Source: Desulfobacteraceae bacterium (GTDB lineage: Bacteria > Desulfobacterota > Desulfobacteria > Desulfobacterales > Desulfosalsimonadaceae). From it: a DNA stretch of 64,000 nucleotides. Positions 25,345 to 33,474 of this stretch are shown here, piece by piece. The position numbers were made by a program, and so were the translations under genes. The stretch covers positions 1 to 64,000 of the forward strand of contig JABZFM010000017.1 in assembly GCA_014237465.1 (NCBI GenBank). Reading direction: 5' to 3'. The notes under the pieces were generated by a model that worked only from the letters and a program-made list of their open reading frames with translations, was not told the origin of the DNA and ran no database searches. How positions within the stretch are numbered: position 1 is the first letter of the stretch; each line of letters begins with the position of its first letter.

Positions 25345-26175
25345 ATGGACTGGAAAACAGATTCGAATTTACACGAGTCGGAAGTTGAGCCGTATTCTTC
25401 ATTTCAAAGCAATAAATCAGGGAAACTGATCGATCGAATGGAAATTCCGATTATCCTGATAGGCGCCGGCTTATTAGTACTGGTCGTTCTTTTTGTTTTG
25501 TTTATTCCGAAAAAAAGTAAAATCAGCTTGGAAGACTATAAACATATAGTGACTCGACTGGATGAACTGGAACAGAAAATTGAAGATCAGGTCGGATCGG
25601 ATATCAGTATCCGGGAATTTGACCCATCAAAAAATCCTCTTGAATACCAGCAGTTGATTAACTGGATAAAATCAAATGCAGAAGTCATTTCAGAAACAAT
25701 AAAAAAAGTAGATGATATTGAAAACGAATTAAAAACAGCGCAAAAAACTAAACCGGTCGTTGCGGTTAAACCCCGAGCTGAAAAACCGGTTCAACAGAAA
25801 CAAAAGACAACTGCAGTAACAAAATCGCCGGAAAAGCCTAAACCGGTTACTAAGGCCAAGCCTTCCGAAAAATCCAAACCGGTTCAGATAAAACCTCAAA
25901 AAAAATCCAAACCGGAAATTCAGGCAAAGCCCATCGTTGAGACACCTAAACCGGTTGTTCAGTCACAACCGGTCGTTGAAGCAAAACCGATCACTAAAAA
26001 GCCGGAAACTGTTAAATTAATATTTCATCGTGTTGAGAAAGGTGAAACCCTTTATCGTATTTCCAGAAAATACGGTATCAGTGTTGAAAAATTACAGGAG
26101 CTGAACGACATGAAAAAAGAAGATTTGATCATCAATATCGGGCAGGAATTGATCGTCAGTGCGGAGAAACAATAG
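25345..26175 (+). CDS. Membrane-anchored LysM-domain protein
   Basis: A 276-residue protein with a single transmembrane helix (about residues 34-55: IPIILIGAGLLVLVVLFVLF) after a 30-residue cytoplasmic tail. Then come a coiled-coil region (about 62-135) and a Lys/Pro-rich, repetitive spacer of roughly 90 residues with recurring KPV/KPK units. A C-terminal LysM domain follows (about 226-274: HRVEKGETLYRISRKYGISVEKLQELN). LysM binds peptidoglycan, and the spacer is long enough to reach the wall, so it probably tethers or senses the cell wall. It has an excellent AGAGGAGA site before the ATG. Its TAG directly abuts the stop of the convergent phosphoesterase gene. Confidence 0.85.
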   Translation: MDWKTDSNLHESEVEPYSSFQSNKSGKLIDRMEIPIILIGAGLLVLVVLFVLFIPKKSKISLEDYKHIVTRLDELEQKIEDQVGSDISIREFDPSKNPLEYQQLINWIKSNAEVISETIKKVDDIENELKTAQKTKPVVAVKPRAEKPVQQKQKTTAVTKSPEKPKPVTKAKPSEKSKPVQIKPQKKSKPEIQAKPIVETPKPVVQSQPVVEAKPITKKPETVKLIFHRVEKGETLYRISRKYGISVEKLQELNDMKKEDLIINIGQELIVSAEKQ

Positions 26176-26901
26176 TTACAAGAGCCGCAAGGCGTGCTGA
26201 TCGGGGAGACCGGCGTTGTAAATTTTTTTGACGGTATCGAATATATTGTATGTGATATACTTTACGGTCAATTCATGGGTGATGGAATCCCATATCACAT
26301 ATTTCGCCTGACTGTTACCATCTCTTGGCTGGCCGACACTCCCTGAATTAATTAAATATTTATTTTTCGGGTTAAGCGGAAAAATTCCTTTTTCCAGCGG
26401 GTGCCGGGTCAGGCGATCATTTTCCAGAATAAGGATCTCCAGATCATGGGTATGTCCGATAAAACAATATCGTTCAACCATTACTGACAGTGAATTTTCA
26501 ATTTCATTATCTGAAAGTTCAAACAGATATTTTGTAGGTGATTCCGGTGGGAACCCGTGAACAAAACGTAAATCGTCTTTGACAATAGCGTTTGGAAAGT
26601 TTTCAATGTGATGAATACAGTTTTCAGAGAGCATATCAATTGTCATTTCAATTGATTTTCTGGCAATAGGATTAAACAATGGTAAAAAGTCAGGGCGAGT
26701 AACGCCGAGTTCGTGGTTGCCGGTCACTGATGGGATTTTTCGTGAACGTAAAATGTCTATGACTTTTTCAGGTTCCGGGCCGTAACCGATATTGTCACCA
26801 AGGCTTAAAACCATATTAACGGCGCATGAATCAACATCTTTTAAAACAGCTTCAAGGGCTGTTGCATTGCCGTGTATATCAGAAAGAATTGCTGTTTTCA
26901 T
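26176..26901 (-). CDS. YfcE/MJ0936-type metallophosphoesterase
   Basis: A calcineurin-fold phosphoesterase of 241 residues. Metal-binding motifs in order are ILSDIHGN (DxH), LSLGDNIGYGP (GD), VTGNHE (GNH[ED]), HGFPPESP and IGHTHDLEIL (GHTH). This is the usual single-domain form. It is cytoplasmic, and the substrate may be a cyclic nucleotide, an RNA or a phosphodiester metabolite. Its final TAA (26176-26178 on the other strand) is immediately adjacent to the TAG of the LysM gene, with no intergenic base. The tungstate transporter gene lies 55 nt upstream on the same strand. Confidence 0.88.
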   Translation of the reverse strand: MKTAILSDIHGNATALEAVLKDVDSCAVNMVLSLGDNIGYGPEPEKVIDILRSRKIPSVTGNHELGVTRPDFLPLFNPIARKSIEMTIDMLSENCIHHIENFPNAIVKDDLRFVHGFPPESPTKYLFELSDNEIENSLSVMVERYCFIGHTHDLEILILENDRLTRHPLEKGIFPLNPKNKYLINSGSVGQPRDGNSQAKYVIWDSITHELTVKYITYNIFDTVKKIYNAGLPDQHALRLL

Positions 26902-26956
26902 AGATCACTGAACCATTCACCTGTAAGAAATCATCATAACAGATAATCGTTATCCC

Positions 26957-27970
26957 TCAGATAATCGTTATCCCATCGACATCGAAATTTATCTTAACAG
27001 AATCATTAAGCCGGAGCATGTGTAAATCATATTCAGCTTTTTCCATTAAGACGCTGACTGAAATTCCGATATCAATGACCGCCCTTATTTTTTCTTTTTC
27101 CATTCCAAGATGTGTCACGCGCCCCGTATATGATAAGGAAACATCAGAATCACTTTTTTTATGATCAATAATATTAATCATTCCCGGATGAATTGAAATT
27201 TTAATTTTATCTTTATCGGTTGATTGGACAGGGATCAATATCTTTTCATTAATTTTGCAATAATATTCTTTCTGGTTCGATGTGACCAGCTCTCCTTTAA
27301 AAATATTTTCATGATAAATGTCATGTATCTGGCCGTTTAAGAAATATATATTCTTACTTGTCAGTCGCGATGCCTGGGAAAGATCATGGGTACAGAAAAT
27401 AATGGTGATATCTTTCCGGGCGTGGATTTCCCTGATAATGTTTTCTATGGTTAACCGGCTTTCCAGATCAAGGTCTGCAGTCGGCTCGTCCAGCAGCAGA
27501 ACGTCCGGAGAACAGGCAATTGCCCGGGCGATGGCAATTCGGCGGGTTTCCCCACCGGAAAGATGCCTGGCGTCGGCATTTATAAACATTTTCATATCCA
27601 CAAGATCTAACGCGGATTCGATAATTGTTTTTCGTTTTTTACGAGAAATTTTTCTGACTTTTAAACCGAACTCGATGTTTTTATATACGGATGTACTGAA
27701 TAGAATCGGATGCTGATCGACCAGGATAACAGATTTCCTCAACTGCTGAAGATATTTTTCATTATATTTCACAGGTATATTCAGGTAAGCCAGGCGACCC
27801 GAAGAGGGTATTAAAAGAAAGCTTAATATATTTAAAAAAGTGGTTTTTCCTGCACCATTGGGACCTGAAAGGGTATAGATATTTCCGGACTGGATGTCTA
27901 ATTTTGAAATATCCAAAACAGTTCGTCTGTTATATTGTTTCTTTAGATTTTTTAAAGAATAAAGGATCAC
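26957..27970 (-). CDS. tupC: ABC transporter ATPase, tungstate-type (TupC-like)
   Basis: A 337-residue ABC ATPase. Walker A GPNGAGKTT is near residue 36, the signature LSGGETRR near residue 137, and Walker B VLLLDEPTADLDLESR near residue 157; the switch His is in FCTHDLSQ. A C-terminal extension (about 235-337) has TOBE/molybdate-binding-like character (KIKISIHPGMINII, SYTGRVTHLGMEKEKIRAVIDIG), as in oxyanion importers, and may sense intracellular tungstate or molybdate. The start codon overlaps the permease stop (ATGA). Tungstate is the best guess because the partner is TupB-like; molybdate is possible. Confidence 0.82.
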   Translation of the reverse strand: MILYSLKNLKKQYNRRTVLDISKLDIQSGNIYTLSGPNGAGKTTFLNILSFLLIPSSGRLAYLNIPVKYNEKYLQQLRKSVILVDQHPILFSTSVYKNIEFGLKVRKISRKKRKTIIESALDLVDMKMFINADARHLSGGETRRIAIARAIACSPDVLLLDEPTADLDLESRLTIENIIREIHARKDITIIFCTHDLSQASRLTSKNIYFLNGQIHDIYHENIFKGELVTSNQKEYYCKINEKILIPVQSTDKDKIKISIHPGMINIIDHKKSDSDVSLSYTGRVTHLGMEKEKIRAVIDIGISVSVLMEKAEYDLHMLRLNDSVKINFDVDGITII

Positions 27971-28662
27971 TCGGATGTTTTTCCCTGAAAATAGTTAAGC
28001 AGAATATTAACGAACAGACTGATACTTAATAGAATGATCCCAAGCGCAACCGCCAGAATGAACTCACCTTTATCATACTGCAGTGCCATTGCAGTTGTCA
28101 TCGTTCGGGTAAAACCCCGGATGTTGCCTCCCAGCATCATACTGATGCCGATTTCCGAGATCACGCGGCCAAAAGCGGCAACAATCGAAGCGGTTATTCC
28201 AAAACGGGCTTCCACCAGTACAATCAGCGCTGTCTGAACCTGATTGGCACCTAGGGTCAAAGCGGTTTTGCGGTATCTTCTGTCGATTCGATTGATTGCT
28301 GATAAAGTAAAAACTGTGACGATGGGTATAATTAAAATGCTTTGACCGATAATAATGGCCTGCTGAGTGTACAGGAGGTCATATGTACCGAAAACACTGT
28401 TCCTGGATATGAATGCATATACAAACAAACCGATGACAACAGTGGGCAGGGCAAGCAAAGTGTTTAAAATTGTTATAATGGACCTTTTAAACGGGATTTC
28501 ATTTGTTGATATAATAAAACCGGCAGGCACCCCGATGAGACTGGCAATCAGTGTTGAACTGACACTAACTTTAAGAGAAACAGTTACAATGTCAATGAGC
28601 GCGGCATCCAGCGCGGCCATAAGCTTAAGTGCGGATAAAAGGCTATCAATCAGGAAACTCAT
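27967..28662 (-). CDS. tupB: ABC transporter permease, tungstate-type (TupB-like)
   Basis: A 231-residue inner-membrane permease with about six hydrophobic segments. It has the BPD_transp_1 coupling motif region (FGRVISEIGISMMLGGNIRGFTRTMTTAMAL) that is characteristic of TupB/WtpB-like permeases. It imports tungstate for tungsten-dependent formate dehydrogenases and aldehyde oxidoreductases in anaerobes. It overlaps the ATPase gene by 4 nt. No substrate-binding protein gene (TupA) is found upstream: the next gene is pilT-like, 218 nt away on the same strand. The binding protein must therefore be encoded elsewhere or be lost. Confidence 0.8.
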   Translation of the reverse strand: MSFLIDSLLSALKLMAALDAALIDIVTVSLKVSVSSTLIASLIGVPAGFIISTNEIPFKRSIITILNTLLALPTVVIGLFVYAFISRNSVFGTYDLLYTQQAIIIGQSILIIPIVTVFTLSAINRIDRRYRKTALTLGANQVQTALIVLVEARFGITASIVAAFGRVISEIGISMMLGGNIRGFTRTMTTAMALQYDKGEFILAVALGIILLSISLFVNILLNYFQGKTSE

Positions 28663-28880
28663 TTAATGACTTTTTATAAGGCAGTAATCTGCGTGTTTTT
28701 AAAACAATGTGTCCGGGAAAACAAAGGTTGACTGGATAATAGACAACCGGCAAACAGTGAATAATCTTTGTCATTCATCACCTCGTCATCAAATGATAAA
28801 AGAATTATATCATTCAATAAAAATACCTCTCTCCGGCATCGTGACCATATGTATCATTAAATTGCTTAAACGTTTATCTC

Positions 28881-30482
28881 TTAATCGATGCTGATGCCGG
28901 TGATATCCTGATAAAGCTGCTTATTAACCGAATACATCAATCCGTCTTCAAAATCAATTTTTCCCTCTTTGTACAATTCTGCCAGTGAAAGATCTAATGG
29001 GGTAAATTCTTCACACCCGGTTTCCATCTGGGCCCTGATCTGATGAAGTTTTCCTTCTCTGATCAGGTTGCTGATACGATTGGAATTCGTAAATCTTTCT
29101 AATGCCAGAACCTGACCTGTTTGATCCTTAGTCGGCACAAGGCGTTGGGTAAGTGATAGTAGTAGTGAGTCAGCAAGGAGCATGGTAATCAGATTCTGCT
29201 GGCTTTCCTGAAACATGTTCACGATGATTCGAATTACAGCAGTTGAATTGGCGGCGTTCATCGTACTGATTACCAGGCTGCCGGTTCGTGCGGCCCGCAA
29301 TGCAATTTCAAAAGATTCTTTGTCGCGGAGTTCGCCGATGACAATAACATCCGGTGACTGTCTGAAAACAGCACGCATGCCTTTTTCAAATGATGCTGTG
29401 TCTCTGCCGATTTCACGCTGGTTGATGTTGCTTTTTTTATGTTTGTGCAGATACTCAATGGGGTCTTCAAGGGTAATGATATTACATCGCCGGGTGGTAT
29501 TAATTATATCAATCATCGCGCACAGCGTTGTGGATTTACCGTGGCCTGCCGGACCGGATACCAGTATTAATCCCTGGGGTTTTAAAGCATAATCTCTGAT
29601 CCATTCCGGTAATCTTAGCTCTTTTAGAGTAGGCAGACGATCATGGAGACGTCTGATGGTAATTGAAATGGAATGGCGCTGTCTATAAAAATTAATTCTG
29701 AATCGTCCTAAATTCGGATAGGTTGTGGCAATGTCCAGGTCATTGGTCTGCAAAAATTTTTCCCAGTCATCATCTCTGTTTGCAAGCAGTTCTCTGGCAT
29801 ATAATTCACAGTCAGCCGGCGTCAGAGACACGGTTGCCAAACGTTTTACCTGATTACTGACTTTGATGGACGGCGGAACACCGACGGTCAAAAGCATATC
29901 ACTGGCTTCTGTTTTGGCAAGGTAGGAAAGCAAGGCTTCAATTTTAGGAGATGTTTGAGTTTCACTTTTATCTTCAAGGGCAATGTTTTTAACGGTTTCT
30001 CCGCTGATGCCATCTTCAAAACTCGATGTTAGCAAGTTAAGGGCGGCTTCCATCATAAAGAAAGGGATGACAACCGGCTTGATTTTCAGCCCCATAGTGA
30101 ATTCAAGGTCGCTGATAGTCATAAAATCCTGAGGACTGACCATTCCAAGGGTTAGTGTTTTGTTTTTATAGGAAATCGGCAGGATCTTGTATTGTTTGAT
30201 TTTTTCAAGCGGAATCAGGTTTATGATATCCTGCGGTATATTTTTTTTAAAAATATTTACATAGGGAACTCCGAATCTATTTGATAAAAAATTAAGCATG
30301 TCATCGGTAGATACAAAACCCATTTTAATCAATAAGGAACCTAACGGCATATCCACTTGAGATCGTCGTGTGAGGGCCTGATTCAATTGATCACGGGTAA
30401 TCAGTTTTGAACTGACAAGTTCTTCACCAAGAAGGCCCTTGGGGGTTGGTTTTCTTTTTGTACTTGTTGATCCGTCCGTCAT
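28881..30482 (-). CDS. PilT-like ATPase with N-terminal GspE/MshE domain
   Basis: A 533-residue fusion. Residues about 15-150 are a GspE_N/MshEN-like domain (LLGEELVSSKLITRDQLNQA, MPLGSLLIKMGFVSTDDML, RFGVPYVNI), a fold known to bind c-di-GMP or to contact secretion partners. Residues about 178-520 are a PilT-type secretion ATPase: EASDMLLTVG, Asp-box region LEDPIEY, Walker A GPAGHGKST (310-318) and Walker B VIVIGELRD. The His box, usually TGHLVFGTLHT, reads TGSLVISTMNA (401-411), so both histidines are replaced. It probably drives pilus retraction or a related secretion motor at the inner membrane. A strong AAGGAGGT precedes the ATG. No other pilus gene is in the window. Confidence 0.82.
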   Translation of the reverse strand: MTDGSTSTKRKPTPKGLLGEELVSSKLITRDQLNQALTRRSQVDMPLGSLLIKMGFVSTDDMLNFLSNRFGVPYVNIFKKNIPQDIINLIPLEKIKQYKILPISYKNKTLTLGMVSPQDFMTISDLEFTMGLKIKPVVIPFFMMEAALNLLTSSFEDGISGETVKNIALEDKSETQTSPKIEALLSYLAKTEASDMLLTVGVPPSIKVSNQVKRLATVSLTPADCELYARELLANRDDDWEKFLQTNDLDIATTYPNLGRFRINFYRQRHSISITIRRLHDRLPTLKELRLPEWIRDYALKPQGLILVSGPAGHGKSTTLCAMIDIINTTRRCNIITLEDPIEYLHKHKKSNINQREIGRDTASFEKGMRAVFRQSPDVIVIGELRDKESFEIALRAARTGSLVISTMNAANSTAVIRIIVNMFQESQQNLITMLLADSLLLSLTQRLVPTKDQTGQVLALERFTNSNRISNLIREGKLHQIRAQMETGCEEFTPLDLSLAELYKEGKIDFEDGLMYSVNKQLYQDITGISID

Positions 30483-30813
30483 TGATTGACCTCCTTATTA
30501 CTCAAAAAAATGAAAACAGAGCATTGATACAAATGTAAAAGGATAAAAAATATGTAAAGATAATTTAACAAGTCGCAAGAAATCAGATTTTCAAAAAAAA
30601 CAAATTTTTAATTTATCATTATTTAAACGCTTTTTTCAATAAAAATAAACCATAATATCTCTTTTCGAATTATACTGAAAATTTTTTAGATTAAATTTTA
30701 AAGTTTGATCTAAAATAAATGAACATTTAAATTTAATTGTTTTTGAACCTGACGAATACGTAAATTAAAAGTTTTTCTTGTCTTAATCCCTTTGTTTTTT
30801 TACTGATCAGATC
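30483..30813. other. AT-rich divergent intergenic region
   Basis: About 330 nt of extremely AT-rich DNA between the divergent pilT-like and PanE-like fragment genes. I searched it for the missing N-terminal half of the ketopantoate-reductase-like gene and found no matching reading frame. No hairpin or strong promoter consensus stands out. Confidence 0.5.
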
Positions 30814-31101
30814 ATGAAAAATAAATCATCCCGGGAAATGGTCAATGAAATCATGCTTGAAGTAATTCAGGGCGCCAGAGTCTGTGGTTATGAAATTGAA
30901 GATAATTTTGCTGAAATTATGTTAAACGCAACTCTTCAGATGGTCGATTATAGTCCGAGCATGAAACTTGATCATGACGCTGGCCGGCCATTAGAAATTG
31001 ACAGTATCTACTGGCGTCCGATTCATGAAGCCGCAAAGCACGGCTTTGATATGCAGATGTCAAAAATTTTGGCATATCAACTTGATTTCTTAAATCATTA
31101 A
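30814..31101 (+). CDS. Stand-alone ketopantoate reductase C-terminal-like domain (probable gene remnant)
   Basis: The 95 residues read as the C-terminal, helical half of a PanE/ApbA ketopantoate reductase. MVNEIMLEVIQGARVCGYEIE matches the helix that opens the domain, and YSPSMKLDHDAGRPLEIDSI matches the hallmark 'PSM.QD..AGR..EID' substrate/dimer segment. The NADPH-binding Rossmann half is absent, and no trace of it is visible upstream. The ATG at 30814 lacks a clear ribosome site; an in-frame ATG at 30838 is an alternative. It could be a decayed gene or a domesticated domain. There are no internal stops. A full family member would be near 300 residues. Confidence 0.6.
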   Translation: MKNKSSREMVNEIMLEVIQGARVCGYEIEDNFAEIMLNATLQMVDYSPSMKLDHDAGRPLEIDSIYWRPIHEAAKHGFDMQMSKILAYQLDFLNH

Positions 31102-31196
31102 ATGGATAAAATGTTTTTATTTTGTGCCGCAACTTTTAATACTTAAAACGATATCATTTTCCCAAACATATTCACGATTATTATAATCCTAAGTTT

Positions 31197-32039
31197 ATGA
31201 AAGATAACATTCCGATGCTTCCTGACAAAATAATTGATTTTCATGTCCACCTATTTCCGGATAGGCTGCTTGATTCGATCTGGCGTTATTTTTCCGATGT
31301 GTATCAATGGAAAGTTCGATATCATATGTATTACCGTGATTGTGTCGACCATTTAAGACAAAAAGGTGTCGTCCGGATTGTTTATTCGAACTATGCCCAT
31401 AAGGCTGGGATCGCAGAAGGTTTAAACAACTGGAATTTGAAAATTCTTGATGAATTCGATGAACTTTTTTGTTTTGCGGCGTTTCATCCGGAAGATCAGA
31501 ATGCATTGGATATTGCCGACAAAGTTCTTGGACATCCAAAAGTTTTAGGCATTAAGCTCCAACTGCTTGTTCAAAATTTTTACCCGGATGACAAACGGCT
31601 TTTCCCGCTTTATGAAATGATTATGGAAAAAAATAAACGGCTTTTATTCCATGTCGGCACCGGTCCGTCAGGAAATAAATATGTCGGGATTAAAAATTTT
31701 AAAAAATTATTAACACAATACCCCGCGCTTCCGGTAAATGTTGCTCATATGGGCGGTTTTGAATACCGTGAGTTTTTTGATCTTTTGCCAAACTACGAAT
31801 TATTGTTTTTTGATACTTCTTTTTCTTTTCTACCCAAAATGAATCTGATGTTTAATTTAGGAAACCAGTGCCTTGAATGGTATAAAGATAAAATTCTGTA
31901 TGGGTCGGATTTTCCAAACCTGATATACCCCCGTTCAGATGAAATAAATTGTCTTAAAAATCTTAATCTCTCTCAAGAATTTTACCAAAACGTTTTTTAT
32001 AAAAATGGCCAACAATTAATCGATTCGATCACAAAATAA
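31197..32039 (+). CDS. Amidohydrolase-2-family metal-dependent hydrolase
   Basis: A 280-residue TIM-barrel hydrolase of the amidohydrolase superfamily (Amidohydro_2, PF04909 type). It opens with the metal-binding IIDFHVHLFPD (HxH). Further motifs are VLGIKLQLLVQNFYPDD (the Lys/strand region), LLFHVGTG and VAHMGGFEY (metal His residues) and ILYGSDFPNL (catalytic Asp). Members include decarboxylases and lactonases; the substrate cannot be inferred. An in-frame ATG at 31215 is an alternative start and neither has a strong ribosome site. It follows the PanE-like remnant by 95 nt and appears to be a single gene. Confidence 0.82.
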   Translation: MKDNIPMLPDKIIDFHVHLFPDRLLDSIWRYFSDVYQWKVRYHMYYRDCVDHLRQKGVVRIVYSNYAHKAGIAEGLNNWNLKILDEFDELFCFAAFHPEDQNALDIADKVLGHPKVLGIKLQLLVQNFYPDDKRLFPLYEMIMEKNKRLLFHVGTGPSGNKYVGIKNFKKLLTQYPALPVNVAHMGGFEYREFFDLLPNYELLFFDTSFSFLPKMNLMFNLGNQCLEWYKDKILYGSDFPNLIYPRSDEINCLKNLNLSQEFYQNVFYKNGQQLIDSITK

Positions 32040-32080
32040 TCCCTGTCTTATATTTTTTTTATCAATTATCTACTAATTCC

Positions 32081-32109
32081 TTGACAAATATTTAAGAATT
32101 CATTTATCT
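32081..32109 (+). promoter_or_regulatory. Sigma70-type promoter for the ComEA-like gene
   Basis: TTGACA (32081-32086) is followed after exactly 17 nt by TTATCT (32104-32109). Transcription would start near 32116, giving a leader of about 78 nt before the ATG at 32194. The -35 box is perfect and the -10 is moderate. Confidence 0.45.
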
Positions 32110-32193
32110 TCCATTCTAATATTTTTTTATTCTTTATTTTACTGCAATCGATTTCAGCAGAAAACTAACCATTAACTTTGAAAGGAACTCACA

Positions 32194-32475
32194 ATGATGA
32201 AGTTGAAAAGATTAATTGTTTTAGTAACTGTTATTGGATTTGTTTTGGGATTTTCCGGTAGTGTTTTGGCCGCAGATGGCGATGGAAAAATTAATCTTAA
32301 TACCGCTACAGCCGAAGATTTGACACAGTTAAAGGGCGTTGGTGAAAAAATTGCAGAAAGTATCGTTCAATATCGTGAAGAAAACGGATTGTTTAAAAGT
32401 GTGGCAGATCTTGAGCAGGTAAAAGGAATCGGCCCCAAAATTCTGGCAGATAATGCGGACCTGTTGACCATTTAA
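32194..32475 (+). CDS. Exported ComEA-like helix-hairpin-helix protein
   Basis: A 93-residue protein with a signal peptide (MMKLKRLIVLVTVIGFVLGF, cleavage near VLA-A). A double helix-hairpin-helix domain fills the mature part: INLNTATAEDLTQLKGVGEKIAESIVQYRE and FKSVADLEQVKGIGPKILADNADLL. This matches the DNA-binding domain of the competence protein ComEA. In Gram-negative bacteria such proteins bind incoming DNA in the periplasm. Other competence genes are not in the window, though a PilT-like ATPase lies 2 kb away. AAGGAACTCACA precedes the ATG, and a strong terminator follows the stop. Confidence 0.85.
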   Translation: MMKLKRLIVLVTVIGFVLGFSGSVLAADGDGKINLNTATAEDLTQLKGVGEKIAESIVQYREENGLFKSVADLEQVKGIGPKILADNADLLTI

Positions 32476-32504
32476 TTATTTTAAAATCGCGATTTTATAA
32501 TTAT

Positions 32505-32549
32505 AAAATACGAAGACCCGTGCTGCGCTGGCACGGGTCTTTGTATTTT
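32505..32549. terminator. Bidirectional intrinsic terminator
   Basis: A 19-bp stem: AAAATACGAAGACCCGTGC pairs with GCACGGGTCTTTGTATTTT through a 7-nt loop, with one G-U wobble. A/T tracts flank both sides. It serves the ComEA-like gene on the plus strand and the convergent YfaZ-like gene on the minus strand. Confidence 0.9.
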
Positions 32550-32571
32550 AGAAACGGTTCTTTTAATAAAA

Positions 32572-33171
32572 TTAGAAGAAAAATTTCAACCCCAAATATC
32601 CGGCACTCTCTGATTTTTCCCATTTTGTCCGGTTCGTAAAATCGATTTCAAAATATCGGTAACTTAATATCAGGGCTGCCTGGTCCAAAACTTTCCAACT
32701 GCATTCGGCTAAAATCTCAATAAATTTTTTCGTGTCACCGAATGAAAGCGGCTCCGGTGAAAAAAATAAACTTGACGACAGGATCACAGGATAATTATTT
32801 AAAGAGGTTTTAGACAGATCATAACCGGCATAACCCGTAAAACCCAAATTAAGAATATCCCCATCGATATTGCGTTTTTCCGCCTCACCCCATGCGCCCT
32901 TAAACCCCAACCCCCCGGTAAACCCATCAATTAAAATTTCATTTCCGATTAAAGCCTTTAAAAATAAGATTTTGTAATCGTCATTATCATATACACCGCT
33001 GATTCCGGTCATTACTATACTGTTAGACGTATTAATCACAGCTTCAAATTCAGAATCCAGGGCATACTGGTTGGCGGAAAGTCTAACATTGTAATCATCC
33101 GCCATGGAATTATTCACACAAAAAAATAAAATGAGACTGATCGTCACGACCTTAATTGCAGTTGTATTCAT
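32572..33171 (-). CDS. YfaZ-like outer-membrane protein
   Basis: I take the start at the ATG at 33171, which has AAGGAG at good distance and a proper signal peptide (MNTTAIKVVTISLILFFCVNNSMA, cleavage before DDYNV). The mature chain of about 175 residues has the YfaZ-like porin pattern: strands with central Gly (TGGLGFKGAWGEAEKRNIDG, LNLGFTGYAGYDLS) and the closing SAGYLGLKFFF with a terminal Phe, the outer-membrane sorting signal. The role is unknown in this family, and no substrate is suggested. It converges on the ComEA-like gene, sharing the terminator. Confidence 0.7.
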   Translation of the reverse strand: MNTTAIKVVTISLILFFCVNNSMADDYNVRLSANQYALDSEFEAVINTSNSIVMTGISGVYDNDDYKILFLKALIGNEILIDGFTGGLGFKGAWGEAEKRNIDGDILNLGFTGYAGYDLSKTSLNNYPVILSSSLFFSPEPLSFGDTKKFIEILAECSWKVLDQAALILSYRYFEIDFTNRTKWEKSESAGYLGLKFFF

Positions 33172-33288
33172 TAAAAAAAATTTCTCCTTACGAAAGTGTC
33201 TTGAACGTGAATTTGTAAATATGGAAAACAGGTGTACTTGAAAACCAAATATCATATCTTTACATTTTTTAATGATACAAATGTATTT

Positions 33289-33474
33289 TCAGAAATTAGC
33301 GAAGGGATATTTTCCGGTGCAGGAAATGCCCTTTGACAAAATCACTTGGATTTTATCGAGTAAACTGCACTCATCCGAGCATTTCGGCAGGTTATTACGG
33401 TAAGGGCATTCTTTACATGGGCTTTTCACTAAATAGCCGATTTCAAAGTCAAATTTATTTCTTTTCACAGTCAT
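33289..33474 (-). CDS. Small Cys-rich protein, possible metal-binding
   Basis: A 61-residue protein with six cysteines: CKECP (C20, C23), then KCSDEC (C32, C36), one single Cys (C52), and little else between. The first four fit a CxxC...CxxxC zinc or iron-sulfur site. It has no signal peptide. AAAGGTAAC lies upstream of the ATG, a good ribosome site. I do not recognise a named family. It stands alone between the YfaZ-like gene and the DUF2760 operon. Confidence 0.55.
   Translation of the reverse strand: MTVKRNKFDFEIGYLVKSPCKECPYRNNLPKCSDECSLLDKIQVILSKGISCTGKYPFANF

Noticed and set aside
25334-25350. AGGAGACATCATG before the LysM gene as another copy of the dispersed repeat
   Set aside because: Only the short Shine-Dalgarno-like string matches; the adjacent repeat core (CCGACTTTTTAC) is absent.
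31139-31196. Ribosome site and promoter for the amidohydrolase
   Set aside because: Nothing close to consensus could be placed; left unmarked.
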